From positions 1-48,624 of the forward strand of contig VYDB01000006.1 of assembly GCA_009843635.1 (NCBI GenBank): 48,624 nt of DNA. Direction: 5' to 3'. The stretch comes from Gammaproteobacteria bacterium (GTDB lineage: Bacteria; Pseudomonadota; Gammaproteobacteria; Pseudomonadales; Azotimanducaceae). Positions within the stretch are counted from its first letter, which is position 1; every line of letters begins with the position of its first letter. This document shows positions 16,542 to 27,532 of this stretch, piece after piece. The position numbers were made by a program, and so were the translations under genes. Below the pieces are notes generated by a model, which was not told where the DNA came from, searched no databases, and was given only the letters and a program-made list of their open reading frames with translations.

Positions 16542-17090
16542 TCAATTCACCTTGGTTGCCGCCTCACGGCCGAACTCAAGCAGGCGCAGTTCGCCGCCGT
16601 CGTTGTTGAACACGGTGACCGAGGCGTTGTCGGGTTGGAAGACCACCAATCGGTCGTCGCCTTGGGCGGCACCGGCAGCCACGTTGATGGCGATGAAATG
16701 GCAGAAAACCACGCAGTCGCGGTCGAGGTGGGTCACGCAATCCACCAATTCGCGGCGCCATGCCTGCAAGTCGTCGTCCAAGCTCGACCAACGCCCGGCC
16801 ATGGCTTGACGCAGCCATGCGCCCCGCTTGGCCAAGTCATTCATGGGAAATGGGATTTCCGCCACCCGGGGTTCGATGGTCACTTCCACCCCCCAAAGCT
16901 CAGCCAAGGCAGCAGCGGTCTCGCGGGCGCGGGCGAAGGGGCTGGAGTGGATGGGCAATGGTCCCTTGGGCGCCAGGACGGCTGCTGTCTCGCGGGCTTG
17001 CCGGCGACCCAGATCGTCCAAGCCCGGATCACGTGGGTCCAGAGCCATCGCATCCGCACGGCCATGCCGCACCATGTATATTGTCGCCAC
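16542..17090 (-). CDS. histidine phosphatase-family protein (SixA-like)
   Basis: A 182-residue member of the histidine phosphatase superfamily, with the phospho-accepting RHG motif in YMVRHGRAD, a second Arg in SSPFARARETA, and a late His in VVFCHFIAINV. Members remove phosphate from proteins, sugars or small metabolites; the target here is unknown. GTG at 17090 is chosen because it gives the usual MATIYMVRHG start and follows AGGGGGG closely. The gene diverges from cobS. A second member of the superfamily is at 32348-32851, with a different sequence and the RHAKSSW form of the motif. Confidence 0.85.
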   Translation of the reverse strand: MATIYMVRHGRADAMALDPRDPGLDDLGRRQARETAAVLAPKGPLPIHSSPFARARETAAALAELWGVEVTIEPRVAEIPFPMNDLAKRGAWLRQAMAGRWSSLDDDLQAWRRELVDCVTHLDRDCVVFCHFIAINVAAGAAQGDDRLVVFQPDNASVTVFNNDGGELRLLEFGREAATKVN

Positions 17091-17181
17091 CTACCCCCCT
17101 GTTGAACCGATTGGCCGGCCTTGCAAAGGGGTTTTACGCCCCGTTGAGCCGCGTTTTGCCGCCGTTCAGCGAATGATCCCG

Positions 17182-17187
17182 TACAAT
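17182..17187 (+). promoter_or_regulatory. possible -10 element for cobS-cobT
   Basis: TACAAT matches the -10 consensus at five of six positions, 31 bases before the cobS start. A TTGCCG at 17156-17161 is spaced 20 bases away, longer than ideal, so the -35 assignment is weak. Confidence 0.3.
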
Positions 17188-17218
17188 AGCGTGTTTTGCT
17201 CAAGCTCGGAAACCAAAA

Positions 17219-18211
17219 ATGGAGTCAGGCCTGCCCCCGGACCTCGCACCGGACACCACCGTCAACGCCCGTGAGGCATTTGGCATCGATCAGGACTTGG
17301 ACGTCCCGGCATTCTCCCGGCGCACGGACTATGTGCCCACCATCGATGACGACTACCTGTTCGACAGCGACACCACGCTGGCCATACTGGCCGGCTTCAC
17401 CCACAACCGGCGGGTGATGATCCAGGGCTACCACGGCACCGGCAAGTCCACCCACGTGGAACAGGTGGCGGCACGCCTCAACTGGCCCTGCATCCGCGTC
17501 AACCTGGACAGCCACATCAGCCGCATCGACTTGGTGGGCAAGGACGCCATCGTCATCGAAAACGGCCAGCAGATCACGCAATTCAAGGAGGGCATCCTGC
17601 CCTGGGCGCTGCAGCACCCGGTGGCGCTCTGCTTCGACGAGTACGATGCCGGCAGGCCGGACGTGATGTTCGTCATTCAGCGGGTGCTGGAGGTCGAGGG
17701 CAAGCTGACCTTGCTCGACCAGAACAAGGTGCTCGCCCCGCATCCCTACTTTCGGCTGTTCTCCACCACCAACACCGTCGGTCTCGGCGACACCACCGGC
17801 CTCTATCACGGCACCCAACAGATCAACCAAGGGCAGATGGACCGCTGGAGCATCGTCACCACGCTGAACTACTTGGAGCACGATGCGGAAACGCAGATCA
17901 TCCTCGGCAAGGCGAAGTCCTACGCCGCCACGGACGCCGGGCGCCGCACCGTCTCCAACATGGTGGCGGTGGCCGACCTCACCCGGCGCGGCTTCGTCAA
18001 CGGCGACGTATCGGTGGTCATGTCGCCGCGCACGGTGCTCACTTGGGCGCAGAACGCGGAGATCTTCGGCGACATGGGCTTCGCCTTCCGGGTCACCTTC
18101 CTGAACAAGTGCGATGAACTCGAGCGGCCCATCGTCGCCGAGTACTACCAGCGCTGCATCGGAACGGACCTCGGCGACGCCACCGCCGGGATCAGGCTGC
18201 AGGGCGCGTGA
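17219..18211 (+). CDS. cobS: cobaltochelatase-type AAA ATPase subunit CobS
   Basis: A 330-residue MoxR-class AAA+ ATPase. Walker A is GYHGTGKST (about 69-77) and Walker B reads [13 protein letters not shown]. The text is strikingly close to alphaproteobacterial Cob[37 protein letters not shown] and [20 protein letters not shown]. In the aerobic B12 pathway CobS and CobT form the chaperone ring that works with CobN to insert cobalt into hydrogenobyrinate diamide. Its stop overlaps cobT as GTGA. No cobN or other cobalamin genes are in this window, so the metal and partner here are uncertain. The strong alphaproteobacterial look may indicate transfer. Confidence 0.9.
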   Translation: MESGLPPDLAPDTTVNAREAFGIDQDLDVPAFSRRTDYVPTIDDDYLFDSDTTLAILAGFTHNRRVMIQGYHGTGKSTHVEQVAARLNWPCIRVNLDSHISRIDLVGKDAIVIENGQQITQFKEGILPWALQHPVALCFDEYDAGRPDVMFVIQRVLEVEGKLTLLDQNKVLAPHPYFRLFSTTNTVGLGDTTGLYHGTQQINQGQMDRWSIVTTLNYLEHDAETQIILGKAKSYAATDAGRRTVSNMVAVADLTRRGFVNGDVSVVMSPRTVLTWAQNAEIFGDMGFAFRVTFLNKCDELERPIVAEYYQRCIGTDLGDATAGIRLQGA

Positions 18212-20046
18212 GCGACAAGCCCCTCGCCGGGGAACCCCACCCGCTCGAGCCGTTCAAGCGCGCCACCACCGCCACCATGCGGGCGCTGGCCGAAGACGAC
18301 GAGCTCGAAGTCTCCTTCGGCCAAGGCACGCCCACCGCCCGTGGCAATCGGCTGCGGGTGCCCTTGCCCACGCTCGGCTGCGACGACGACGAAATCAACG
18401 CCGTACGCGGCATGGGCGACGAGTTGGCGCTGCGGCTCAAGCACCATGACGACGCCGTGCACAACCGCTACGCGCCCAAGGGCGGCCCCGCCCAAGAGAT
18501 GTTTCAGTGGATCGAGGACGCCCGCATCGCCTCCATCGGCGCGCTGCGCATGGCGGGAGTGGCCGCCAACCTCGACGCCTCGCTGGAGGCGCAGTGCCGG
18601 CAAGCGGCGTTCGACGCCATCGTCGATGTGTCCGAAGCGCCCCTGCCCGTGGCGGTCGGGTTGCTGGTGCGCCAGGCGCTTACCGGCCGCGAGTTGCCGC
18701 CCTCCGCCGAAAACGTGGTCCGCTTTTGGCGCGACCATGTCCAGGAGCACGCCGGGGCCGACATCGAGGCGCTGCGCGGCTGCCTGCTCAACCAGCGGGA
18801 CTTCGCCTCGGTCTGCCGCGACATCATCGCCGACTTGGGGCTGGTCGCCGAATTCGACGACCCGCCGGACGAAAACCAGAACCAGGAAGACACGGAGACG
18901 ATCGATGAAGAGGCCGAGAGCGATTCGGAGCTGAACCCCGAGGACGTGGTTCTCGACGACGACAGCCTAACCGACGAATCCGCCGAGGGCGAAGCCGCCA
19001 TGATGGAGATGGACGCCGACCTCGACATGGACGAACTCGGCGCTGAAGCCGACCCCGACGAAGCGCCGGCCCCGACCCCCGACGAAGCCGGACGCATCCG
19101 CGTCGACGTCAACTACCAAGCCTTCACCGACGAGTTCGACGAGATCACCGCCGCCGAGGAGCTGTGCCCCGACGAGGAGCTCATCCGCCTGCGGGCCGTG
19201 CTTGACCAGCAGTTAGTAAGCCTGCAGTACGCCACCTCGAAGCTCGCCAACCGCCTGCAGCGGCGCCTGCTCGCCCGCCAAAACCGCACTTGGGAGTTCG
19301 ACCTCGAAGAGGGCATCCTCGACGCCTCCCGCCTGGCGCAAGTGGTGGTGGACCCCATGAATCCCTTAGCCTACAAGCAGGAAAAGGAGATGGACTTCCG
19401 CGACACCGTAGTGACGCTGCTGATCGACAGTTCCGGCTCCATGCGCGGGCGCTCGATCACCATCGCCGCCATGTGCGCCGACATCCTGGGCCGCACCCTG
19501 GAGCGCTGCTCGGTGCGGGTGGAAATCCTCGGCTTCACCACCCGCGCCTGGCGCGGCGGCCAGTCCCGGGAAAAGTGGATCGCCGCCAACAAGCCGCCCA
19601 GCCCCGGACGGCTCAACGACCTGCGCCACATCATCTACAAGGCCGCCGACGACACCTGGCACCGCACGCGCCGCAACCTCGGCCTGATGATGCGCGAGGA
19701 ACTGCTCAAGGAGAACATCGACGGCGAGGCGCTCATCTGGGCGCACAATCGCTTGGTCGTGCGTCCCGAGGAGCGCAAGGTGCTGATGGTCATCTCCGAC
19801 GGCCTGCCGGTGGACAACTCCACCCTGCTGGTGAACCCCAGCAACTACCTTGAGCAGCACTTGAAGTACGCCATCGACATGATCGAGTCCAAGTCCCCGG
19901 TGCAGCTCATCGCCATCGGCATCGGCCACGACGTCACCCACCACTACCGCCGGGCGGTCACCATCACCGACGCCGAGCAACTCGGCGGCGCGATGACCGA
20001 GCAACTCGCGGCGCTGTTCGAAGTTGAACGCGCACGTGCGCCGTAG
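18208..20046 (+). CDS. cobT: cobaltochelatase-type VWA subunit CobT
   Basis: A 612-residue partner of CobS with three regions: an N-terminal helical part with the RVPLPTLG segment, a long acidic linker (about residues 220-290, dense in Asp and Glu) and a C-terminal von Willebrand factor A domain. The metal-ion-dependent adhesion motif is DSSGSM, preceded by TVVTLLI, with later [10 protein letters not shown]. This domain order matches aerobic cobaltochelatase CobT. The GTG start is shared with the cobS stop. The nicotinate phosphoribosyltransferase gene follows after 70 bases, so this may be one transcript, but no functional link to NAD synthesis is known to me. Confidence 0.9.
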   Translation: MSDKPLAGEPHPLEPFKRATTATMRALAEDDELEVSFGQGTPTARGNRLRVPLPTLGCDDDEINAVRGMGDELALRLKHHDDAVHNRYAPKGGPAQEMFQWIEDARIASIGALRMAGVAANLDASLEAQCRQAAFDAIVDVSEAPLPVAVGLLVRQALTGRELPPSAENVVRFWRDHVQEHAGADIEALRGCLLNQRDFASVCRDIIADLGLVAEFDDPPDENQNQEDTETIDEEAESDSELNPEDVVLDDDSLTDESAEGEAAMMEMDADLDMDELGAEADPDEAPAPTPDEAGRIRVDVNYQAFTDEFDEITAAEELCPDEELIRLRAVLDQQLVSLQYATSKLANRLQRRLLARQNRTWEFDLEEGILDASRLAQVVVDPMNPLAYKQEKEMDFRDTVVTLLIDSSGSMRGRSITIAAMCADILGRTLERCSVRVEILGFTTRAWRGGQSREKWIAANKPPSPGRLNDLRHIIYKAADDTWHRTRRNLGLMMREELLKENIDGEALIWAHNRLVVRPEERKVLMVISDGLPVDNSTLLVNPSNYLEQHLKYAIDMIESKSPVQLIAIGIGHDVTHHYRRAVTITDAEQLGGAMTEQLAALFEVERARAP

Positions 20047-20116
20047 GCGCACGCCTTGACGCCCGGCCAAGCAAGGCGCAGATTGGGCCTCGTCGGACGG
20101 CAGCGGCCAGGACACG

Positions 20117-21238
20117 ATGAGCGGAGACGTCAAGGACAGCAGGCTGGATTGGGGCAAGCCCGGGGTTGGTGAGCCGATCGTCAGCGAGCGATTGGATCCG
20201 GCGCTGTTCAACCTGCCCGCGCAGCAGATTCGGGACGGCTTCTACTCCGACAAGTACTTCGTCCGCGCCGCCGAGATGCTGCGCCGCACGGGCGGTTCAC
20301 CCGAAGTGCTGATGCAGGTGTTCTGCAAATCCAACTGCGTGCTCTGCGGCGTGGACGAGGCCATTGCCATGCTCAAGCTCGCCAGCCACGACTGGGAGGC
20401 GCTCGAGGTCCGCGCCCGCCGCGACGGCGAGGCGGTCAAGGCATTCGACATCGTGATGACCATCAAGGGGCCCTACGAGGTCTTCGCCCACCTGGAAACC
20501 CTCTATCTGGGGGTGCTGGCCCGAAGCACCCGGGTCGCCACCAACACCCGCTTGGCCGTCAAGGCCGCAAGCGGCAAGGACGTGCTGTTCTTCCCCGCCC
20601 GCTTCGACCACTGGCTGGTGCAGGCCAGGGATGGCTACGCCGCCCACATCGGCGGCGCCAGGGCCGTTTCAACGGACGCCCAAGGCTCGTGGTGGGGCGG
20701 CGAAGGGGTCGGCACCATCCCCCACGCAGTCATCGCGGCCTGCGGCGGCGACACGGTGCTGGCGGCGCAAAGGTTCGCCGAATGCTTCCCGGAATCCATC
20801 CCCTTGGTGGTGCTGGTGGACTTCGAGAACGACTGCGTGCGCACCGCCTTGGAGGTCGCCCAGACCTTGGGACCGCGCCTGTTTGGGGTGCGCCTGGACA
20901 CTTCAGGCACCCTGGTTGACCTAAGCGTGCAGCCGATGATGGGGCAGTTCGATCCGCGAGGCGTCAATCTCGAACTGGTCTGGAACGTACGCAAGGCGCT
21001 GGATGCCGACGGCTTCCACGGCGTGCGCATCGTCGCCTCCGGTGGCTTCAACGCGGAAAAAATCCAAAGCTTCGAGGAGCGCCAAGCGCCGGTGGACGCT
21101 TACGGCGTTGGCTCATCGCTGTTCGCCAACGCCGGGCAGCACGACTTCACCGCCGACATCGTGCGCTGCGACGGCAAGGCGATCGCCAAGGTCGGGCGGG
21201 CCGAGCGCTTCATGCCCGACCTGGAGGCGGTCAAATGA
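20117..21238 (+). CDS. pncB: nicotinate phosphoribosyltransferase
   Basis: A 373-residue enzyme that converts nicotinate and PRPP to nicotinate mononucleotide, the first committed step of the Preiss-Handler NAD salvage route. Family landmarks are DGFYSDKYFVRAAEML at the start, KGPYEVFAHLETLYLG, an RFDHWLVQ segment, LVDFENDCVRTAL and the phosphate-binding ending IVASGGFNAEKI and YGVGSSLF. It is co-translated with an isochorismatase-fold gene through an ATGA overlap, which fits a nicotinamide-to-nicotinate-to-NaMN module. The gene symbol is by function; the sequence is closer to the shorter actinobacterial/thermophile style than to E. coli PncB. Confidence 0.85.
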   Translation: MSGDVKDSRLDWGKPGVGEPIVSERLDPALFNLPAQQIRDGFYSDKYFVRAAEMLRRTGGSPEVLMQVFCKSNCVLCGVDEAIAMLKLASHDWEALEVRARRDGEAVKAFDIVMTIKGPYEVFAHLETLYLGVLARSTRVATNTRLAVKAASGKDVLFFPARFDHWLVQARDGYAAHIGGARAVSTDAQGSWWGGEGVGTIPHAVIAACGGDTVLAAQRFAECFPESIPLVVLVDFENDCVRTALEVAQTLGPRLFGVRLDTSGTLVDLSVQPMMGQFDPRGVNLELVWNVRKALDADGFHGVRIVASGGFNAEKIQSFEERQAPVDAYGVGSSLFANAGQHDFTADIVRCDGKAIAKVGRAERFMPDLEAVK

Positions 21239-21846
21239 ACGCCGTGTTCTGGGACGTGGACACCCAAGCGGACTTCATGCAACCTAAAGGCAAGCTGTAC
21301 GTCCCCGGCGCCGAGACCATCGCGCCCAATCTCGCTCAACTCACCGACTACGCCCACGCCCGCGGCATCCGCATCATCGCCAGCGCCGACGACCACTCGG
21401 AGGACCACGAGGAGATTTCCGCCACCCCGGACTTCACGCGCACCTTCCCGCCCCACTGCCTGCGCGGCAGCGCCGGGCAGCGGCGCATACCCGAAACCGC
21501 GTTGCGGGATCCCCTGGTCATCGAACCTGACGGACCGTTGCCGAACCTGGCCGGCCATTCAGGGGACATCCTGTTCCACAAGCACCACTTCGACGTGTTC
21601 ACCAACCCCCACGTCAGTCCGGTGATTGAGGCGCTGGGCGTCGAGGACGTCACGCTGTACGGCGTGGCGCTCGACGTTTGCAACCGCTACGCGGTGGAGG
21701 GGCTGCGCCGGCATCACCCCAAGATCACCCTACGCGTGGTCGCCGATGCGGTTCAGGCCCTCGACCCAGCCAAGGGAGCGCAGCTGCTGGACGCTTGGGG
21801 CCGGCAGGGCGTTATCGTCACATCGACGGCCAACGTTGTACAATGA
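21235..21846 (+). CDS. nicotinamidase-like isochorismatase-fold hydrolase
   Basis: A 203-residue cysteine hydrolase. The catalytic triad of the nicotinamidase/isochorismatase fold is visible as Asp9 in WDVDTQADF, Lys in LFHKHHFDVF and Cys in ALDVCNRYAVEGL. A histidine-containing metal site like that of PncA is suggested by SADDHSEDHEE. The position directly after nicotinate phosphoribosyltransferase, with overlapping start and stop, supports nicotinamide deamidation as its role, though other amidohydrolase substrates cannot be excluded. A 70-residue middle region (HCLRGSAGQRRIPETAL) is also typical of nicotinamidase-like members. Confidence 0.82.
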   Translation: MNAVFWDVDTQADFMQPKGKLYVPGAETIAPNLAQLTDYAHARGIRIIASADDHSEDHEEISATPDFTRTFPPHCLRGSAGQRRIPETALRDPLVIEPDGPLPNLAGHSGDILFHKHHFDVFTNPHVSPVIEALGVEDVTLYGVALDVCNRYAVEGLRRHHPKITLRVVADAVQALDPAKGAQLLDAWGRQGVIVTSTANVVQ

Positions 21847-21929
21847 ATTGTTTTCGGCTGGAGAAGTTCGGCGCCGCCAGTGCCGCAGCTTCGATCATCT
21901 TAAGCAAGGGTTCATAGCACGGAGCCTAA

Positions 21930-23189
21930 GTGCAACTTCCAAACAAGAGTCCAATCAAGTGCGCAGTGGGCCTGTTCGGCCTGATCTGCACCCTAGCCAA
22001 CCCTGCACAGGCGGCTGAGCAGCCCGCTTGGACCCAAGGCGAGTGGGACCTGAACCTGCGCTACCGGTTTGAACAGGCCGACGACAAGTTCAACCGCAAG
22101 GCCAAGGCATCCACGTTGCGAGCCGGCTTCACCTACCGCAGCGCCGAAGTCGGCGGCTTCAGCGCCCTCGCCGAGGTGGAGCATGTCTCGACCATCGGCG
22201 GCGAGACCTACAACGACGGCGGCACCAACGACAAGACCGAATACGCGGTGATCCTGGATCCCGAAGGCACCGAGATCAACCAGGCCTACCTGCAGTTCAA
22301 CGGCCTGCCCAACACCACCCTGCGCTACGGCCGCCAGGAAATCTTCCACCGCAAGACGCCCTTCCACCGCTTCATCGGCACGGTGGCCTTCCGGCAGAAC
22401 CATCAGTCCATGGACGGCTTTCGGGTGCAGAGCAACCCCAACCCGAACCTCGCCTTCGACGGCGGGTACATCTACAACGTCAACCGCATCTTCGGCGAAG
22501 ACAACGACCTGCCCAACCGCAGCGACCATGACCTGGACGGCCTGCTGGCGCGCCTCGAATACACCGGCATCCAGGGCATGGCCATTGAAGGCTACTTCTA
22601 CGACCTCGACTTCACCAACGCCCTGACCCTGTCCACGCAAACCTTCGGGGCCAAGATTTGGGGCGACATTCCCATGGGCGATGGCTGGGTGGCGCATTAC
22701 TCCGCCGAGCGGGGCCAGCAGAACGACACCGGCGACAACCCCCACGACCTATCCCTCGCCTATTGGGCGGGCAGCGCCGGCTTCACCCTCAAGCAGTGGA
22801 ACGGCCTCACCGCCAAGCTCAGCCACGAACGCATGGAGGGCGACGGCACCATGGCCTTCCAATTCCCCTTGGCCACCCTGCACGCCCATCAAGGCTGGAC
22901 GGACAAGTTCCTCGCCATTCCGGGAACCGGCCTGCGCGACACCTACGTCACGCTCCAAGGCCAGGCCGGCCCCGTTGGCCTGCTGTTCGCCTGGCACGGC
23001 TTCAAGGCCGAGAAGGGCGGCTTTGACTATGGCTGGGAATGGGGCTTCCAAGCCACCGCCAAGCCCACCAAGCGACTCTCGGTGGGGTTCAAGTTCGCCG
23101 ACTACGAGGCCGACGGCAACCCCCTCAACACCGGCGCCACCGCCCGCGACACGACCAAGTTCTGGGCCTGGATGCAGCTAGCGCTCTAA
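21930..23189 (+). CDS. outer-membrane porin, alginate-export-like
   Basis: A 419-residue predicted beta-barrel of the outer membrane. GTG at 21930 follows GGAG with a five-base gap and starts a signal peptide ending ANPAQA (about residue 28). The mature chain has alternating hydrophobic strands and many aromatic residues, with motifs such as RYGRQEIFHRKTPFHRFIG and ALAEVEHVSTIGGETYNDG that recall the alginate-export/porin family (PF13372). It ends in a strand with aromatic residues (FWAWMQLAL), as barrels do for BAM recognition. Cargo is not predictable; it need not be alginate. Stands alone between the NAD-salvage genes and argD. Confidence 0.82.
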   Translation: MQLPNKSPIKCAVGLFGLICTLANPAQAAEQPAWTQGEWDLNLRYRFEQADDKFNRKAKASTLRAGFTYRSAEVGGFSALAEVEHVSTIGGETYNDGGTNDKTEYAVILDPEGTEINQAYLQFNGLPNTTLRYGRQEIFHRKTPFHRFIGTVAFRQNHQSMDGFRVQSNPNPNLAFDGGYIYNVNRIFGEDNDLPNRSDHDLDGLLARLEYTGIQGMAIEGYFYDLDFTNALTLSTQTFGAKIWGDIPMGDGWVAHYSAERGQQNDTGDNPHDLSLAYWAGSAGFTLKQWNGLTAKLSHERMEGDGTMAFQFPLATLHAHQGWTDKFLAIPGTGLRDTYVTLQGQAGPVGLLFAWHGFKAEKGGFDYGWEWGFQATAKPTKRLSVGFKFADYEADGNPLNTGATARDTTKFWAWMQLAL

Positions 23190-23223
23190 GCCGCAAAGAA
23201 GCACGAGCCATCAGCCGGGGAGC

Positions 23224-23243
23224 GCGAGGGGCCTGCCCCTCGC
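23224..23243. repeat. REP-like palindrome, copy 2
   Basis: GCGAGGGGC-CT-GCCCCTCGC, a 9-bp perfect stem in the 132-base gap between the porin gene and argD. It shares its 8-bp outer arm with copy 1 at 2885-2904 and, like it, is followed by CAT and an A-rich stretch. It is followed by A residues on the plus strand and so is not a typical rho-independent terminator for the porin gene. Confidence 0.5.
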
Positions 23244-23321
23244 ATGACAAAAAAAGCGCTGTCATTGCGCACCCAACTCTGATAGCGTTGCTGGTTTCCC
23301 GCTGATTCTGGAGTTCGGACG

Positions 23322-24482
<1,161 letters not shown>

Positions 24483-24494
24483 CAAGTTACCACC

Positions 24495-25403
24495 ATGGCG
24501 AAGCGCGATTTCCTCACGCTGCTCGACTGTTCCCCGGCGGAGCTTGGGGCGCTCACTGAGCGCGCCGCCGAACTCAAGCGCACGCACCTAGCCGGTGAGA
24601 ACCACCGTTCCCTGGCCGGACGCACCGGGGCGCTGATCCTGCAGGTGAGCAGCACCCGCACCCGGGTCGCCTTCGAGGCCGGAATGGCCCAACTCGGCGG
24701 CCAAGCCATCTTCCTGAGCCCGGCGGACACCCAGCTCGCGCGCGGGGAGCCGATCAGCGACACCGCCCGGGTCCTTTCGCAGATGGTGGATGTCGCCATG
24801 ATCCGCATCCTGAGCCACGACGACCTCGAGACCTTCGCCGCCGCCGCCGACATCCCGGTGATCAACGCCATGACCGCCCGCTACCATCCCTGCCAACTGC
24901 TAGCGGACGTGCAGACCTTCGAGGAACTGCGCGGCCCCATCGGCGGCCGTCGCGTCGCCTTTATCGGCGACGGCTACAACATGTGCAGCTCGTACATCAA
25001 TGCGGCGCGCCAATGGGGGTTTGAACTGCGCCTGGCCTGCCCGCCCGGCCACGAACCGCCTGCCTCCGCGCTGGCCACAGGCAACGCCCACTTGTTTGAA
25101 ACGCCCCAGGAAGCCGTCGAAGGGGCGCACCTAGTGGTCACGGACGTCTGGTCCTCCATCGGCCATGAGGAGGAGCAGGCCCAGCGGCGGGAGCGCTTTG
25201 CACCCTACCAGGTCAGCGAGGCCCTGCTCGACGGCGCTGCCGACGGGACCCTCTTCCTACACTGCCTGCCCGCGCACCGGGGCGAGGAAGTCAACGCCAC
25301 CGTGCTTGACGATCCCCGTAGCGGCGCCTGGGTGGCGGCTGGCAACCGGCTGCACAGCCAGAAGGCGCTGCTCGAATTCCTACTACTCGACCATTCTTCT
25401 TGA
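24495..25403 (+). CDS. argF: ornithine carbamoyltransferase
   Basis: A 302-residue enzyme that makes citrulline from ornithine and carbamoyl phosphate. The carbamoyl-phosphate site shows SSTRTRVAFE and the HPCQLLAD motif; the ornithine site shows the HCLPAHRGEEV loop with the catalytic Cys. The usual STRTRVSF has Ala for Ser here, a mild change. The protein starts MAKRDFLTLLD, normal for OTC. It is coupled to argD. Length and motifs fit an anabolic, not a catabolic, form; no arginine deiminase genes are nearby. Confidence 0.94.
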   Translation: MAKRDFLTLLDCSPAELGALTERAAELKRTHLAGENHRSLAGRTGALILQVSSTRTRVAFEAGMAQLGGQAIFLSPADTQLARGEPISDTARVLSQMVDVAMIRILSHDDLETFAAAADIPVINAMTARYHPCQLLADVQTFEELRGPIGGRRVAFIGDGYNMCSSYINAARQWGFELRLACPPGHEPPASALATGNAHLFETPQEAVEGAHLVVTDVWSSIGHEEEQAQRRERFAPYQVSEALLDGAADGTLFLHCLPAHRGEEVNATVLDDPRSGAWVAAGNRLHSQKALLEFLLLDHSS

Positions 25404-25480
25404 TCGCGGGATAAGGCCGCCGCATTAATCAACTCTTGCGCCCGGCGACCATCTTCTCATTGGTCTGAGGTATCGCTCCG

Positions 25481-26419
25481 TTAGCCCCCGGCAACAACGC
25501 ACTGCAGAGCGCCCTTGAGGCCGGACAAGGGGTCGAGCATGAGGTAGATGGGGATGGGCTCGACGTAGCCGCTTAGCTCGCCGCGCTCCTCAAAGCGGCG
25601 GCGCAAGGGGCTGGTGGGCGCGAAGTCCGCCAATTGGGGGATGATGCCGCCACCGATGTATAGGCCGCCGGTGGCGCAGAAGGTCAGGGCCAAGTTGCCG
25701 GCGGCGCTGCCTAGCAGACCAAAGAAGATCTCCAGTGTCTGGTGGCAGAGGGGATCCTCCACGCTCATCCCCAAGGCGCTGATCCGCGCCGGGGAGAGCG
25801 CCTCAACCGGCGTGCCCCAAAGTTCAGCAACCGCTTGGTGCAGACGCGCCAAGCCCGGGCCGCTGACCACTGTCTCCCAACAGACATGGCCGTGCCGGCG
25901 CTGCAGGACGCCCAGCAACTCCTGCTCCAAGGGCGACCCGGGCGCCAAGTCCGCATGACCGCCTTCCGACGCCAAGGGCCGCCAGCCGCTGGCAACCGGT
26001 ATCAGGCCCGCCATGCCGAGGCCCGAGCCCGGGCCGATGATCGCCTTCACCCCATCATCGCCAGCGCCGCCACCCACCTGCCGCACCGGATCCGCCACTG
26101 GCGCCATCATGGCCAAGGCGTGGAAATCATTCACCACTTGCACGGGGCAACCGAGCACGCCCTCAAGCTGCGCCGCATCAAATCGCAGTTCGGGATGCTT
26201 GGTCACCGCCGCCCGGCCCTGCATCGCCGGACCGGCCACGGCAAGGCATGCGCAATCCACGGCACCGGCCGCCAAGGCTTCGGTCGCCGCGGCCAACAGA
26301 TCGGTGGCGCAAGCGAAGTCGCCGGTGGCGAATTCCGCGTGACGCGCCACCCCGTCGTGGCCACCCAAGCCGAAACGGGCGCTGGTGGCGCCGATGTCGG
26401 CCACTAGCGCTCTGCTCAT
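25481..26419 (-). CDS. glk: glucokinase
   Basis: A 312-residue hexokinase-fold enzyme of the bacterial Glk family (PF02685), which phosphorylates glucose at C6 with ATP. The start ATG at 26419 gives MSRALVADIGATSARFG, the standard N-terminal phosphate loop; the frame is open further upstream but only as antisense of the neighbour. Further landmarks are VVNDFHALA (catalytic Asp), IGPGSGLGMA, EGGHADLAP and GGLYIGGGIIPQL. It overlaps the end of the reductase gene by four bases (ATGA), so it is the last gene of the minus-strand unit running from the cupin gene. Confidence 0.93.
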   Translation of the reverse strand: MSRALVADIGATSARFGLGGHDGVARHAEFATGDFACATDLLAAATEALAAGAVDCACLAVAGPAMQGRAAVTKHPELRFDAAQLEGVLGCPVQVVNDFHALAMMAPVADPVRQVGGGAGDDGVKAIIGPGSGLGMAGLIPVASGWRPLASEGGHADLAPGSPLEQELLGVLQRRHGHVCWETVVSGPGLARLHQAVAELWGTPVEALSPARISALGMSVEDPLCHQTLEIFFGLLGSAAGNLALTFCATGGLYIGGGIIPQLADFAPTSPLRRRFEERGELSGYVEPIPIYLMLDPLSGLKGALQCVVAGG

Positions 26420-27492
26420 GGCGGCAAAACCTTGTGCGCCTGCAGCGCCTTGAAGTGTTCGCGGAACATGGCCCCGGTGTCGATGCAGTCGGCAAAGCCG
26501 AACTGGCGCGCCTTGATGGCGCTGAGCAGGGTGGTCTGGCCACCATGGTAGCCGAACACGGCGTCGGCGAACTGCCAGGATGCGCCGATCAACTGGTCCA
26601 TCGAGTGGGGCGCCAGTCGGTGGCGGGCGACGATCCGTTCCCAAACCCCGTTGTGCTTGGGCATGGCTTCGCTGAGTTGCAAGGGCTCAGGAGCCGCGCA
26701 GCGCATCTGGAAGTGATCGGCAAATTCAGGGAACAGCGCACCCCAGTCGAGGATGTCGCCATTAGTGATGTTGAACGTTTCGCCCGCGCAACGGGGCTCG
26801 CTGCCCGCCCAGAGGATGGCGCGGGCCAGCAGCCGGGCATCCGTCGCCTCAGTGACGAAGCCCCCCCGGCCCGGAAAGCGCAGCGGCTGCCCGAGTTCAC
26901 GCAGCACGGCGGCGTGGACGCCGATGGCCGAGACCATGTTCATGGGGCTGCCCAAGGCGTGGCCGCAAACAATCTGGGGGCGCATGATGCTGAAGGTCCA
27001 ACCCGCCCCGGCGCTAGCCTCGCGCACGAGATCCTCCTGGCTCCAATAGAAGTTGGCACCCGGGTGGCGAGGGTCGCTCTCCTTGCCCGGCAGCTTCATG
27101 GGCGCCAGATGGGCACCGTAGGCCTTGGTGCCCTGCAGCAAGGTGAAATGGCGGGCAGGGACGACAAAATCCAACACGTTGGCGAGCATGCGGGTGTTGG
27201 TTTCAACCTGCTCGTCGTCGCGCCAGCCAGCGATGAGATCCGGCTTCTCGTAGAGCGCCGCATAGACGATATGGGTAACGCCCTCCAACCGGCCAAGCTG
27301 CTGTCGGCAGGCCTCCCGATCGGTCAGGTCCAATTGCAGGAACCCAGCCCGGGTGGGGAAGTCCGGCTGGCGGCGGCTCACCGCGACCACCTCGCAGCCA
27401 TCCTGGTCTTCAAGCGCCTCGACCACGGCGCGGCCCACCAGCCCCAAGGCGCCGACCACCAGATACTTCCGCTCTTCCCTAACTTCCGTCAT
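26416..27492 (-). CDS. PRISE-type SDR reductase (SDR a32)
   Basis: A 358-residue NAD(P)-dependent oxidoreductase of the atypical short-chain dehydrogenase family that includes plant progesterone 5-beta-reductase and iridoid synthase. The nucleotide-binding motif GALGLVGRAVVE is at the N-terminus; the family-specific NFYWSQEDLV motif, with the catalytic Tyr (the family has NFYY-type text), is near residue 155, and LLQGTKAYGAHL precedes it. Plant members reduce enones; bacterial members have diverse or unknown substrates. The gene lies between adenine deaminase and glucokinase genes on one strand, which gives no clear hint of its substrate. Confidence 0.85.
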   Translation of the reverse strand: MTEVREERKYLVVGALGLVGRAVVEALEDQDGCEVVAVSRRQPDFPTRAGFLQLDLTDREACRQQLGRLEGVTHIVYAALYEKPDLIAGWRDDEQVETNTRMLANVLDFVVPARHFTLLQGTKAYGAHLAPMKLPGKESDPRHPGANFYWSQEDLVREASAGAGWTFSIMRPQIVCGHALGSPMNMVSAIGVHAAVLRELGQPLRFPGRGGFVTEATDARLLARAILWAGSEPRCAGETFNITNGDILDWGALFPEFADHFQMRCAAPEPLQLSEAMPKHNGVWERIVARHRLAPHSMDQLIGASWQFADAVFGYHGGQTTLLSAIKARQFGFADCIDTGAMFREHFKALQAHKVLPP

Positions 27493-27532
27493 GGGGCGGC
27501 TAGTTTACCCAACGCCGGTGGCAGACGCAGAG

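Noticed and set aside
23224-23243. Rho-independent terminator after the porin gene.
   Set aside because: The stem is followed by A-rich and not T-rich sequence on the plus strand, and the same palindrome recurs inside lnt.
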